Positions 41,115-54,669 are shown, counted from the stretch's first letter. The stretch: 64,000 bases of DNA from Harmothoe impar (GCA_947462335.1 OX381721.1:37536488-37600487), one strand, 5' to 3'. Made by a program: numbers and translations. The notes: generated by a model not told the origin, from the sequence alone.

Positions 41115-42764
41115 AAACTCAAAAACAGACACTTGAAGACCAAAAAAACTAATCACTTCTACATGATTTGAGAAAATCAATAAATTTCCCCGGAAGCAAC
41201 GACTAAAAGGATTAATGTCAAATTAACCCTGTCAACCCCGGACATGGCAGCTACCCATATCTTTCAATGTCAAAAGAATAAAGCTACAAAACATAATTTA
41301 ATTGGTCTGAATTGAGTTTTATAGCCTGCCAGAAATTATGACCGCACATGAACAGGTAATGAGGGTGCAAACAAACCAATTTGGGCATAACTCTTTACGT
41401 TAATATCTGTCACCATAGATTCTGCATGACAGTTAAAGCGACCTTTCAATGCTTCCATATAGGCTATTTTTGTTTATTTGTCATTATAATGCATCAAGGG
41501 GAGTTTGCCTTTTATAATCGTATCCATAGGATAACTCGGTTTGATGCATAAGGTATCCACACTAACAAAATTTGCATATATGCAGGATTAATCTTTCCAT
41601 GTATGTTATTCAAAGTAAATGCCATATACTGCTTTATTCATGCTTTTCTGGATGATATGTATTTAATGTATGATGGCACTTATCAATATGGCTGGACTGA
41701 TCTAATGCAGAATAATGTTAGTGATGAGATGAGGATATAAGACATTGCTTTGTAGTGAGAAAATCAACCATATGCGGTACTTGATGACTGAGACTGATCA
41801 GGTGGAAGACTGCCCAGAATTACAATACAGACTGGGCAAACCACCCGGGCTGGATTTACAGGTCGCTCAGCCCTGTATTCAGGGCCGTTCTGTTGCAGCA
41901 CTGTGTTCTTAATATAGCTTTTATATAATCATATTTGCGATTTTTATATGATATTTGCGAAATTTATAAACCTATCTAGTATAAAGATAAGTATATCAGC
42001 TACCAACCTTTGGATGCATTATGTGCATGGTCCATTGCATTTTTGAATTATTATGAGTTTAAATTAGTATTTTATCTAATGTGCCACACATGTAGCAGAG
42101 TCTCTGTTTGGAGAAGGTGTGAAAGCCTCAGCCCCAGCATGCTATACCAGGCTCCCAGCCTTGGACACAAGCCTGCTGTGTTTGGAGAGTGTATAGGGGC
42201 GGCCTGAATGCACAGGCTGGGCGACCTGAAAGTACAGGCTGCCTGTCAATGCAGGCCGTCCTGTCCTGCTATACCAGTCCTACACCTGCTGATAGAGTTA
42301 GACAAGCAATTCAGGGGGTAGTAAAACTTGGACTCCAGTACCCAATTTTTTGGGTAAGTCTCACAAACTGATCATTACAGTCTGATCAGGTCAAAACAAA
42401 AGTATATTTCGTATCTGCTATTGTCCATAAATCAGTGGATTAGAGCCCTGTGAAAAGGGAGGCATCAGAGAGGTCTAAATGAAAATCAAACCAGTTTAAT
42501 ATGAGATCAGAAGCCCAGATCGGTCAGAGATGCAAAATCTGGGCTTAAATCGGGACCTTAATCATGTTTTATAAGGTGAGGCTCCACTAACCGTTGGCCC
42601 GACAAAGAATCAACTAAACTAAGGTAGTGGTGACCTATAGCAAGGTTAGAAATGGTTTGTATGAGGAGATCTGTGGGTAGAAGGGAGACCCATTTCACAT
42701 TAACTGTGACATCTATGTCCTGGTGACAGCGGTGTTAGGAGGGCACTGGGGACTAATACCACCA

Positions 42765-43560
42765 GGTCAGGCTGCATGTAGAGGTCAGGCTGCATGTAGA
42801 GGTCAGGCTGCATGTAGAGGTCAGGCTGCATGTAGAGGTCAGGCTGCATGTAGAGGTCAGGCTGCATGTAGAGGTCAGGCTGTATGTAGAGGTCAGGCTG
42901 CATGTAGAGGTCAGGCTGTGTGTAGAGGTCAGGCTGCATGTAGAGGTCAGGCTGTATGTAGAGGTCAGGCTGTATGTAGAGGTCAGGCTGCATGCAGAGG
43001 TCAGGCTGCATGTAGAGGTCAGGCTGCGTGTAGAGGTCAGGCTGTATGTAGAGGTCAGGCTGTATGTAGAGGTCAGGCTGTATGTAGAGGTCAGGCTGTA
43101 TGTAGAGGTCAGGCTGTATGTAGAGGTCAGGCTGTATGTAGAGGTCAGGCTGCATGTAGAGGTCAGGCTGTATGTAGAGGTCAGGCTGTATGTAGAGGTC
43201 AGGCTGTATGTAGAGGTCAGGCTGTATGTAGAGGTCAGGCTGTATGTAGAGGTCAGGCTGTATGTAGAGGTCAGGCTGTATGTAGAGGTCAGGCTGTATG
43301 TAGAGGTCAGGCTGCATGTAGAGGTCAGGCTGTATGTAGAGGTCAGGCTGTATGTAGAGGTCAGGCTGTATGTAGAGGTCAGGCTGTGTGTAGAGGTCAG
43401 GCTGTATGTAGAGGTCAGGCTGTATGTAGAGGTCAGGCTGTATGTAGAGGTCAGGCTGTATGTAGAGGTCAGGCTGCATGTAGAGGTCAGGCTGTATGTA
43501 GAGGTCAGGCTGTATGTAGAGGTCAGGCTGTGTGTAGAGGTCAGGCTGCATGGAGATGTC
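42765..43560. repeat. 18-bp minisatellite, ~44 copies
   Basis: Unit AGAGGTCAGGCTGTATGT with two main variants (GCATGT, GTATGT) repeated with almost no indels. The period is a multiple of three, so all six frames stay open and give false 'QPDLYI' or 'GQAVCR' proteins. Confidence 0.95.
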
Positions 43561-43810
43561 AGGCAATGGGGGGATGTGGGGAGCATGATGGAGGCTGGGA
43601 GGAATCTTGGTGCAGCATAACACAATGTGAGCCACCACACAAGGCTGCAAAGTGTTGGAAGCTCCTATAGATAGCACAATCATCCAATAGTACTTTCTCC
43701 TGGTTCATACCTAACGACTCCCATGTGGAAATAATCCATGAGGTGCATTTTCCATTAGCTGAGTTGGACATGTACTGCCGATAGAGCATCCAATTTGCAG
43801 TTATACCCAA
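43559..43810 (-). other. short open frame next to the minisatellite, doubtful
   Basis: An 83-codon frame starts MGITANWMLYRQYMSNSANG. The first part 'LGITANW' resembles 'GGITANW' in the Polinton proline-rich protein (nucleotides 'tttgcagttat.ccc' too). It could be a tiny relic of a related gene, or chance. No stop-free extension or splice evidence. Confidence 0.2.
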
Positions 43811-43834
43811 AACAGCGACACTATACAGAGTTTA

Positions 43835-46395
43835 CATACCAATGGTTTGTTGTGGCTCTACCTGCATATTTGAGACTCTACCTGCTAATGACCAACTAGG
43901 TTTATGGAAAATGGACCTTATTAAGTCAACACATATATGTATTAAAGTTCTAAAAGGGGACTTTTTGCATTTAGGTTTGATTCTGTTAGGAATCGAACTA
44001 ACTTCTTTACCTAGTCCAGTCATGTCTGGGTCCAATCAGACCCATTTGCAAGGCCTGTCCCTGTGGCAAAAGGATAAATATATCTGGTGAGGAGTCACTC
44101 CTGAAAGAAAACAGTTCCCTCTGTTTGAGGGTATAAACTGAAGCTGACCGGTGTAAATGGACACACAAAGGAGGGAGCCGGACAAGCAGCCTACAACCAC
44201 CACCACTTATGTTCAGTCCTTCATCTTGTATACTCAGTCCACATTGGGCACTACAAGGGCAGCTGAGTAGGTAGAGCAGTAGCAAGGTTTACACTGGAAG
44301 GAAGGTCTCTAGAGCAGGGGTTTGTAAAATCGGTATTAGCCAAAAGGATTCAACATTTCGCTATATGATTATATGGGCAACTATGCTTTGCATTTGAAGA
44401 CTAACTGACAATGTTTTTCACAATGTTAAACCGGATGTCAGGCAGTATGAAATAGGCATCAATGCACTGCTTGTCTGCCCCACCAGCCAGCCAGCCTAAA
44501 CAAGGCTATGTTATGTTACCAGTGAGATTTGTCATGTCAGGTCTGACAGCTAAAATGTATGGTGTGGAAGTCAACATACTACTAGAGTGGAAACGGCAGG
44601 AGGATGCAAAAAGGAATAACAGAGAGACCTTTTGGTGTACTACAGTACAATAGACAAAGGCATGGGACGTAATGCATCCAATAATGAGTTGGGCACAGGT
44701 TGATCTAAAATAACAGGGGTTATCAAACATATTTATTAGCATATTCTCACACAAGACATTTTTAAATTCTGCCTTTAATGAATAACATACCTGTCTATGA
44801 GCATGATAAAGAGACGTTGTGTAGAACTTGTTTCATTTTATTTTTAAATCAAAAGTGTGCATATAACATGGAAACATGACCGCATTGACACATACTGGAC
44901 CATACCGATTTTTTAAATGAGAGCACTTGATAGAGGCAGTTTTATTCTCTCATTCTTTTACCATTCTTATCATGATCAACCTGAAGCGTGATGAAGTGTT
45001 ATCAAATTATTCATTCAAAGGGGTTGCTTGAAATAATCTAACAGAGAAATCATCCCAACAAAAACATTGATATATCAAATGGACAAACCAAATGTGTGTT
45101 TTTGGCTCCCTCTAGTTATATTTAGGTATGTTTTTGCCTCACTCTAGTTATATTTAGAGCAATATTGCTTTTAGGGACACACACATGGGAGAATACTCTG
45201 AGATGCAAAACTAGGATGATTTTTTCTGAGGTCAGCATAAATTTCCTTTAATTGACAAAAAAAAGAAACACTTACATACACAATTTTAGAGTAAACAAAA
45301 CATATGTCAAATACTTATTTGCTGCAATTTAGGCCAAATCAAATGTAGAGGAGGCATATTAAATCAGTTTATTCATTCTGTGCTATGGAAGATGAAGTAG
45401 TAAAACAATGAGCACAGATTATTTCAACACTAATGCTAATCGGGGAAAGAGTGGAAGTGAAATAGGAAATAGGAAATGTTTGAGGCATACAGAAGATAAA
45501 CAAAAGTTACTACAATGTGAGTCATTTAGAGGAAGCAAAGAGGGAAATACAAAACCAGTTAAAGGGGTGTCTATGAAGATCCTCCACCCATCCATCCATA
45601 AAAATGGACAAAATATACGTGGCTCTGTCCTGTTTTGGGTGATAGACGGGCAGTTTTAGTCTCTAGCAGCAGCGGTCTGTCGAATCCGTCCATCACATAC
45701 TGGACAGACCCTTTTTGTTTCACTGTCTGTTCGTCCATCGATCCATCCGCTTATTCTGTCCAGCACAGAGTGACCATTCTGGACAGAAAGTGTCTGTTTT
45801 TCAATAGAAAAATAAAAATATTCAACTTTTTGAAAATTTCAGTCCATCCATTTTTCCATCAGAGAACAGACATTTTCCTCCATGTTGGCCACACTGTGAT
45901 GGATTGAATAGATGGACAGATCCATCTGTCCATCCAGTTGGTGACGGACAATAGTGGAGATGGAAACTGTTTGTCCGTCACCCAGAATTGGACGGATCCC
46001 TGCTTTATCTGCTATTTTTATGGATCTTTGATGGAGACTCCATTTATATGGGAGAACAGTGAACATGCAGGCAGCATGGTGAGCAGACCAACCAAGTCAC
46101 AACACGTAGACCAGCTTTATGATTGTAGAGGAGTGAAGATGAAACACACAATGAAACCAATCATGTCTACACATGCACTATGTGGTCTCTGGGGATGGAC
46201 CTTGTGTGTGTATCAGCCTGGGACAGTTGATGTTTGTTGCTATGATGAATCTGTGCAGCACCGATAGGTATATATCCTGAACTGCATTGCTCTATCATAA
46301 TGGCTGGTCTATATTTATGAGTTACAACCTAGTGGGCACAACATGCCTCATGTATATGGCCCTAGTGAGTTACCATACATATAACACAGTATGAA
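43835..46395. other. host DNA without a supportable gene
   Basis: A stretch at ~45575-46030 is rich in 'ccatccatcc', 'ggacaga' and 'gtccgtcaccca' phrases in both orientations and may be a decayed MITE. Nothing else stands out. Confidence 0.4.
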
Positions 46396-46397
46396 GT

Positions 46398-46595
46398 AAC
46401 CCTTTAAGGACAGATGTTACTAAAAGATGACATCGCCGGTGCTGCATTGGTACACCCTAAGGGGGTGTCTCAGCCCTGTAAATTTGGCATGCTGCTTGAA
46501 TCCAGGACTGGCAAGTACCCCTTTAAGGCTGCATTCATGCATCATAACGACCAAGGGCATGATGCATTTAGGCTTCATGCCATCCTCAAGCAGAA
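46398..46595 (+). mobile_element. MITE family copy 3
   Basis: Starts AACCCTTTAAGGACAG, the inverse of the end of copy 2. Middle part 'cgccggtgctgcattggtaca' and 'gctgcattcatgcatcat.a.gaccaagggcatgatgcatt' match copy 2 closely. Confidence 0.75.
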
Positions 46596-46929
46596 GTCTC
46601 TTACACACAGTACCCTGTGACCGGCCATAATGCACACTCAAAGTAGGCTCACAATCTGACATGCAATATCCAGGGCTTGAGTCTGTCATGATCTTTAACT
46701 CAGAACTAATCTGCTTGATTGAGGAGGAAACACTGATTAGGGGAACTAATTCTTTAGAGAGAATATTGTTAAAACTTAAACCAGTGTTAATGGTGTAAAT
46801 TTCTAGTTTAGAATATTCTGGACTATGAACCACTAGGTTGACAAAACAACCCAAGTGCAGAGTCCCAGATAACAAGATTATAAAGTTAAATTATGGTGGA
46901 CAACAATAAGGAACTTTTAAAGATATGTG

Positions 46930-47453
46930 TTAACAGGGAAAACAGATAGGATTTTCATCAAGTGTGACCCCTAGATAACAAAGACTTTTAACTCTCACTA
47001 TTGGGTCATTATCTATAGATAGTATATTATCAGTGACAACTGTAGTTTTTGGGTGAGTACCGTAAACTACCTGCATAGTCTTTCCATTATTTATGGTGAG
47101 TCTATTGATAGCACACCATTCAGAGATTAAATTTACATCTGGCTGACCAGTTAGAGCCAAGTCTGCCGCATTCCTGCCTTCATGTATCATGACAGCATCA
47201 TCAGCATATAAGATAATTCTAGAATTCGTAGCAACAGTGGGTAGGTCATTAATATAGACAGCAAATAGCAATAGCCTTGTGGTACTCCATAGGAAACCTG
47301 TATTGGCTCAGATAATTTATCATTTGCCATGGTGGAATGTACTCTATTGTCCAAATAGCTTCTGAACCATTTTAGTACAGTTCTATTAGTACCTAGAGAG
47401 CCAAGTTTGTTTAACAGCCTGCCATGGTGGACCGTGTCAAAGGCTTTCCTCAT
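46930..47453 (-). pseudogene. non-LTR retrotransposon reverse transcriptase fragment
   Basis: In two overlapping frames the - strand encodes RT blocks: 'RKAFDTVHHGRLLNKLGSLG', 'VLKWFRSYLDNR', 'VSYGVPQG' and, after a frameshift near 47255, 'LLFAVYINDLP' and the catalytic 'LYADDAVM', then 'NRLTINNGKTMQVVYG' and 'SLCYLGVTLD'. This order is that of LINE reverse transcriptases (CR1/Jockey-like). Only ~175 residues remain; both ends and the endonuclease are missing and the frame is broken, so it is a dead fragment. It is on the - strand with no related pieces nearby. Confidence 0.9.
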
Positions 47454-47459
47454 GTAACC

Positions 47460-49500
47460 TTGATTAGTTCCTATTCACACAAAGAGTTATATGATATTGA
47501 TAGCCAGCATTATGTAGCCTATTACATTAGTTTGCAAGATTAACACTCACTTGTGAAAGGGGCTGCTGAGCTAGGTGTCACCTGAAGCTGATTTAGAGAA
47601 GGGTGTCTGTGAGAGAGGCAGACCCATCTGTCTCTGCTATAATAACTCATACTTTTGTGCAAATCGTCCAGATCGATAACTTGACTGCGGCAAATCTAAC
47701 CTCACCCTCATCAAGTATTATCCTCATACTGCTCATTGGTTCACACCAATAGCAAAACTCTCTTTCAGGCAAATTGATACCGAGGAAGGGATCGGCCGTT
47801 GGATCAGGCATAGGTATTTATTCTCCTCATGGCTTCTGTTGCATGCAGAGATGTCAGAAGCTGCTAATATTAACATGGGTTCTCCTGGGGTCTGTTGTAA
47901 CCAACCACTGCACTGTCAAAGTCATTTATGGTTCATAATCTCGAACATAGGCTGAGTGCTACAATTCCACTTATTTGAATAAAAAAGAAAAAAGTTTAAA
48001 ACATTAAGCCTGTACCCCTTGCCTAGCTTACCATAGTTCATGGTAAGTCTTTTTTTTTTCTATTAGGAGTTTCTTATTTTCCCTTAATATAATTCAATTT
48101 GCAGTGTTTCTCCTTAAATCAGTTTCCAAACTCCCATGTTTACCAGTTAGAGTATTTCCTAGCTACGGGTTTGTCATTGGGTATTAGAAAGACAGGACTA
48201 AAGGGCTTCTGTTTGCAGTTGGAAACAAAGATTGGTTGTTATTTATTACCATTGGGAGCACCCTGCCTGTTCTTGGTATTATTGCCACAGCACCTCCTAA
48301 CCCTCTGTAGAAACACACACAGTCATAACTCACTGTAAGAGTCCCGGTTAACACCAGCCAGAACAGTGGCAGCTTTATAACCTGTAGTAGCACGTTGCAA
48401 CACAATATACTTGCAGTATTCGTGTTGATGCTGTTGGGCAATAGTACACATAACAGGTATCACTAATCTTCATAACATAGGGAATGCTATACATTGAAAC
48501 TGAATTACTAGGGTAGGCCCTTTGGATTATACATTTACAATAGTCCTCTTCGTACTGCCTATTGCCAGAACAATCTTATAAATATTAAATGTAAACATGC
48601 AATTGCCAGTTTGCACACTGATACTGAATATTGGACTTAATATTTTGTTAAGTGAGATCTGTCTCAATGACCAAGGATAGATTCAGCCAATGGGTACTCT
48701 ATTTAATTGTAACATTCTAAATACACTACTAGATTTTGAGTTTATAAAAGTGTTTATTTCATAAGATGATTTTCTAAACACAGTACAATTCAAAGAGACA
48801 CATATGAACGATGGAGTTATCATATAGTGTCACAGTGTTATTTGACGTCTCCAAGGATGACAGAAGTATACAATAGATTCCTGCACAATTGCTAAGACTC
48901 AATATTACATAATCCTGTTAAATTGGTAATAGTTGCCATTAACATCCTCATGTTATATGCCGGTTAATCATTTACAGCACTTCTAGACATAGGTCACAAC
49001 AGCACTGTCAAAGATATCAATGCATATTATATACAGAGCTTATTATGTCTATTAGTGATCTGGGTGTTAACCATGTATGACAGGTCTCCTCAAAACGCTT
49101 CGTACAGAAAAGTCCATCAGATTAAGAAGCGGCAGGTTCCCCTCCAACAACATTTGTATACTAGATCTTATATGATGATGAGAAGGTATAAGGAAGGTAG
49201 AGCCAAGATGTGAGTTTATTAAATTACATCAAAGTCTATTTTGGTGTAAGCCGATTATGTAAGGAATTCAATAAAAACAGATTGCTAATGCATTAACATT
49301 TATTAAGAATTCATAGATATGTGTACCATACTTACTTATAGGAAGTATGGGTATATATTGTGTACCCCCCAAATGCTAAACTAATGTTAGGTGGTAGTTC
49401 CACCCACTACCTCCAGGGTCCTCTCCACCACCTAGGGAATTGCCACCGATTCGCACACTTCCAATTCAGTTCCCAAGGGAGGAACCGGTTGATTTTTTTC
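47460..49500. other. host DNA without a supportable gene
   Basis: AT-rich, with scattered short open frames and no motif that I recognise. Confidence 0.5.
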
Positions 49501-49508
49501 TGGCTGCA

Positions 49509-50081
49509 GGAGGCCAATTTAATTTTGGTAAAATGGTTGTTTGCACCAACAAGGATTGTGGGGAAACCTACAATGGCAACAACAAGGTGTGCACTTCATG
49601 TGGGGAACCCAATGCCGCCAGGAAGCAGCAGATTCCGGATCAGCCCATGTCACCGACCATGAACAGGTCTGGCTATGACGACGCCACGGATGGCTGCTCA
49701 ACGGACCGTGACGAGTCCGGGAGTGAAGCAGCCCGCGGGGAGGAGAGCTCTGAGTCCCGCCAACAAAGCAGAGAGCCCGGGCGGGATGAGGACGACCCCG
49801 CGGGGGAGAAGGTCGCATCTGACGATGTCTACGCTGCGACAGTCAACAACCTGATACACTCTCTGGGGCAGGAGAGACAGAGGGAGATTGTTCTTATGCG
49901 ACAAAGGAAGGTGAGAGACATACAAATCAAGCTAGAGGAAGGCCGTGCGGCAAATGCTGCGATCAATAGCCATGTTGCGGACGATTCAGGTTACAAACAA
50001 TATAATTATCTAACCAGCAGTTGGTGTCATTCTGAGTCTGTAATGCAAACTATAGTTCCGACATTGTGTGTGCGCTGTTGA
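49509..50081 (+). CDS. exon-like ORF with a zinc-ribbon motif, uncertain
   Basis: A GC-rich island (49400-49970) in AT-rich DNA. A polypyrimidine tract and CAG (to 49508) precede an open frame with an ATG at 49533: MVVCTNKDCGETYNGNNK followed by VCTSCGEPN, i.e. C-x4-C...C-x2-C zinc ribbon. Then come an acidic Ser/Glu/Arg-rich stretch and a helix 'LIHSLGQERQREIVLMRQRK'. The frame runs to 50081, but from ~49990 the composition becomes AT-rich and the true exon may end at a donor-like GTTACA there. It may be a single exon of a host gene or part of a transposon or retrocopy. No partner exon found in this window. Confidence 0.4.
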   Translation, partial: GGQFNFGKMVVCTNKDCGETYNGNNKVCTSCGEPNAARKQQIPDQPMSPTMNRSGYDDATDGCSTDRDESGSEAARGEESSESRQQSREPGRDEDDPAGEKVASDDVYAATVNNLIHSLGQERQREIVLMRQRKVRDIQIKLEEGRAANAAINSHVADDSGYKQYNYLTSSWCHSESVMQTIVPTLCVRC

Positions 50082-50439
50082 ACTTTTATTATCGGTAGTT
50101 GCTACCTTTAGTTAGGTCAGTGCAAAGGACTCTGGAGGGGCAGACACTGGGAGTAACGAATCTAGACATCCTGAAAGATATATCTTTGCATAATGTTTCA
50201 CTAGAGCTTTAAGCATTAACTAATGAGAGGTATTTAACCGATTTACACATATGCACACCTATATAATCAGGAGGGATTCATACCATTCTGTCGGTTATTC
50301 ACCGAAACATTCAGTAAGATACACAGTACTTAATGATATTGATTATGGCTTTCATACATACTATTCTGATTTGTCAATCATCTGTCCTTAATAATATTCT
50401 GTGTTTGTTTTTTATAAAATACTGCAGAGCCATTGATTG

Positions 50440-50790
50440 AACCAAAAAACGCCGAATTTTACACCCCTCGTCAAATAACCCATGCCCCTATTTTACGGCC
50501 CTATGACGTCATCAAAGTGGCGGTTTGTTTACATTTGGACTGTGTAGAAAAAGGCTAGTTTAAGCCCTTCACCCCCCTAGAAGCCCTAATGATTTAATTT
50601 GAATCGAAAAAGGTGAAAAATAAACACAAAGGTACACTTGTGTTTGGTCTGTTGGAGAGTTATTTCACTGGTTGACCCTCGGGCCACATTTCACTTGGCC
50701 TGCGGCCTCATGAAATACGGCTCGAGGGTCAACTTGTGAAATAACCCTCCAACAGACCAAAAACTTGTGCACGTTTGTCTATTTACCATG
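50440..50790 (+). repeat. dispersed repeat, host copy
   Basis: Shares 'atgacgtcatcaaagtggcggtttgtttacattt', 'agttatttcactggttgaccctcggg' and 'gtgaaataaccctccaacagaccaaaaacttgt' with 7480-7830. The right half is itself a palindrome around 'cctgcggcctcatgaaat'. Confidence 0.7.
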
Positions 50791-52797
50791 TCGCTCTAGT
50801 TAACATCATCATGAGATGTATTTCTGACAGGATTATGCACCTCACTCTCCATATGATGCTGTTATGACATACATGAGTACAAGATCATGACATAATATGA
50901 CATATGGCTCTATAGCTTGCAAAGCGTAATGCCTGGGCAATTTTGTCCAATAGTGTGTAGACCATCTAGCTATTGTTTTCATAGCATTTCGCTTGGGCCA
51001 TACACAACATAATCCTCCCTTCCCGCCCTCACATACAATACTGTAAGTGTCGACGCGGACTTTATCTCACATTTATCTGACAGCAACTTCCATAGTGAGA
51101 ATATTATGGCAATTAAAAGATCAATTTGCAACAAAGCTCACCTATTTGTTATTTCCATTGATTCATCTAGGTAACCCCAGTACTTAATGATATTGATTAT
51201 TTTTACTTCAGCCAGACATAGGAACTTCATCCCTTCCATTATAATAATCATACAGCCTGAAATATGTTACTGGGACCTATGGTAAGAGAAGATATGCATA
51301 TGGGAGTGAGTATCCTCTTTAGACCTAGCTTTACCAGTTGATTACAATTTTAGCCCTCTTCCACTGAGATGATAAATGTATGAGGTGGCTACTGTGAGAA
51401 AACAGTGGAGAGGCTGTGAGCTGTGAACAAATTAGATTGTTGCAAGATTATTAGAAGTTAGGAAACATTGATCAATCTATTACTGGATGATGTGTGTATT
51501 TAAACATTAGTTTGCAGTATCCCTTCCCAAGGCCAGGATCAGAGGTCAGAAATGTACATTTAAGTTAAAAGAAACAGCCTGTCTTAATTAGGATTAAAGG
51601 ACACAATCAAAATTCTAATTGAACATTAAAGATTGGTTGAGTGACCCATAGGTATCCGCAATAAGTAGACATTAAGCAGTAACAGATTGACACGCTAAAG
51701 CCGGTGCTATATATATGCTGATATAGTGAGCTACTGTACTAGGGGGTCAGTAAACTGCTCTTATATTACGCTTATCAACCCTGCCCTAACCTTACCGGGT
51801 GGATATGCACCCACACTGCATAGAGAGGACCAAGTGGTCATTTGACTTTCAGATGTTATTGGCGGACACGTCCCCCTATGGTGCTGACCACTCTATCCTG
51901 GTCAGACCCCCTTAGTTGTGTGCTACTCACTGGTAGAGGTACTTATAGATGAACTGTGGCTTGGATAACGGCTAGACTGATCGGTATAGAAGTATGATGT
52001 TATAACCTGGGAAAGGGATGTGTAATAAACTTATCTTATAATTTAGTATTAAAAGCCCAGATATTTCTGCAAAGACATGTGCTCATATGCCTTGATGGCA
52101 AAAGTTCAAAATTGTAAAAGATAAATAACCTGACTTCTCTTTCTGGATCAAAGACCGAGCCAAACACATCTAATCTTAGTGGCAACACTTTCATCTGAAT
52201 CTGGATACAATCTTATACAGCCTCAATAGGGATTGTGAGGCCAAGGGCATATCAAAATCACATGGATCAATCATGTAAAAAGCCCGGGAAGGGTGTTCAA
52301 ACGGTGCCCACAGAGCATCAGAAGAGATGATTCTCTGCAAGTTGGCAAATTGTGTTCAAAAAGATTTAAGGCTGTAGGAACAGCTGTAATGGTGGAAATA
52401 TCTAAAAGCAAAGGTGCAGATTATGCGAGATAAGATGAAATAAAGTATTGAGAATGCAATGAGTATGCAAGATTTGTTCTATACTAGATGGGTTTCAAGT
52501 TCTTCTTGTAAACGAGAACCCAGTTTTCATTCATGCTTTCTACAGCTGAGAATAAATGTAGAACAACTGGTATCTTGCTCAATTGGACTACTGTCAGCCT
52601 CCTCTCAGGTCCTCAGTGATAACAGAAAAATGGGGAATTTAAATTAAGATGATCACCTGGCATGACACTAAAATGGTATTTGTTCAGGCCACATGAATTG
52701 CATCCCATGCAATATCTCACTTGACAGCCCTATCTAGATAACAACATAACACCCAGGTGTTCTACCCCTCTTGTATCCATATTCAACCATTCTGCCC
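50791..52797. other. host DNA without a supportable gene
   Basis: No ordered features seen. Confidence 0.5.
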
Positions 52798-54669
52798 CCT
52801 GGAAGGCGTTTCACCGTATCATAAGGAGGGGCCGTATGTGTCTTTTTTGCGTTTCAGTTCATTTTTGCGTTTTAGCTCAACATGTCCGCATCTTACGGAA
52901 AAAGATACGGCCGCCGTATGTACATACGGCCATAATTGCGTTTCTGTTCAACATACGGAGCAAGAAAAAAACGTATCTTTGGCGTATTTAGTACAAGATA
53001 TACGGAGGGGTAGGGGGGGGGTGCTATGTTGAAAACAGGACATATACCCTGGTTTTTAGGGCCGTATGTCTCTTTTGTGCGCCTTATGTGGTATTTATGC
53101 TCCGTATGTTGGTACTGGATGTGGTGTACATGAGGAAGTGGTAGGGGTTGTGAGGAAGTGGTACGGGTCGTGAGGAAGTGGTAGGGGCCGTGAGGAAGTG
53201 GTAGGGGTCATGAGGAGCTGGTGTTGAACGTGAGGAGCTGGTGTTGAACGTGAGGAGCTGGTGGTCAAAGAACCATGTCCAGGTGTAGTCTATCTAATAC
53301 ATAAATCACTACTACCAATTCCTCACCACCACTACTAACTCCTCACGTCCACTACTTCTTCCCGACCTCTCCTGTCTCTTCCCCGACCTCTCCTGTCTCT
53401 TCCCCGACCTCTCCTGTCTCTTCTCCGACCTCTCCTGTCTCTTGCCCGACCTCTCCTGTTTCTTCACCGACCTTTCCTATCTCTTCCCCGACCTCTGCTG
53501 TCTCTTCCCCGACCTCTCCTGTCTCTTCCCCGACCTCTCCTGTTTACTAGCTTACAGAAAAATGGTTTAGGTCCACATGACCTCCAACACATGGCTTGCG
53601 ATCTCCATTACCTTATATATATATGAGAGGAGTTGAGGCCAGCTTGACTTAGCCTCTAGGTGACAGCACCAACAGAGGCCGGAATTTGCAGTCAATGGCT
53701 ATACTAATGCTGCACATATGGGTGTAACGGTACGATGGCCTGTTTGGTCAGTAAAACATGGATCCACACACAATTATAATTATAATCAATATACATTTGC
53801 TATGGCCCTTAGCCAGCTCCATGTACACACCAGTATAATCATATATATGCAAAAACCCTGTGTAAATGTAATGTAATCCTGTCACACTGCTACAATGTAA
53901 GTGTTGACTGGGTGTCTGGAGCGGGCCACCCCTGTACCGCGGGGAGTTCATATCCATCCACACAGGTGCAAAACCTCTTGAGTGCTAACATTTCAACTAC
54001 TACTACTTTTAAAGTGCTATATATATATATATGTAATAAAATGGCCCTAGAATTATTTTAACGAGTAAATGAGTTAAGTCCAACTTCTACCTTCATGATA
54101 AAAAAATAAATAAAAAATTATATGGATTTTGGGAGAAATTACATGAAAAAGAGTCTTTTCTTCCATAACTCGGTAAATAATGGCCCTACAGAGCTGAAAC
54201 TTTGCCCACAGACTCCTTGTGTTTAAACAGACAATAGCTATCAGAGTACAGAGGTGCCTTTCCCGACCTTTTCTTTCTCTTCCCCGACCTATCCTGTCCC
54301 TTCCCAAACCTCTCCTGTCCCTCCCCTGTCTCTTCCCCCAACATACGGACCCTATATATACCCTCCCCAGCCTACCTCCGTATGTTGCTACATATTATGA
54401 CGTCACAGAGGGAATTCCCTAGGGGTTTCCCGGAATGTAGACTGGTTTTTGCACATTTTTCTAAAAGGGACAGGTGACAATGTCCGTATCTTTAGAGGGC
54501 CGTATGTTGGATGCCGTATGTTGATATTTTGTAAAAAAAGATACGGAGGGTATACGGAGCACCAACTGAAACAAAAAAAGTAGTTTAGATGTATTTTGTC
54601 CGCATCTTGTCCGCATCTTAAGGCCGTATGTTAGGTATAACATCAACATAGGGTGAAACGCCTTCCAGG
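52798..54669. mobile_element. TIR element of 1.87 kb with internal minisatellites
   Basis: Ends are CCTGGAAGGCGTTTCACC and its exact complement. Just inside both ends are many 'ccgtatgtt', 'cgcatctt' and 'aaaagatacgg' words in mirrored order. The centre holds a 'gtgaggaagtggtaggggt' array (53125-53270) and a 'ctcttccccgacctctcctgt' array (53355-53550). No transposase. I could not find a convincing target duplication. Confidence 0.65.

Larger units (their letters stand above)
39580..42760. other. host non-coding DNA with two MITE copies
   Basis: Apart from the dispersed repeats at 40005-40206 and 40878-41114, no gene or ordered structure is visible. Around 42120-42290 there are short imperfect repeats of 'caggctg.gcgacctgaaagtacaggctg'. 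Confidence 0.5.

Noticed and set aside
42700..43683. 300-codon repeat proteins on both strands
   Set aside because: The 18-bp minisatellite keeps all frames open; no start context, splice site or unique domain.
45575..46030. Possible MITE with 'ccatccatcc' and 'ggacagac' words
   Set aside because: I could not define paired ends or a target duplication, so it is only mentioned in the spacer entry.
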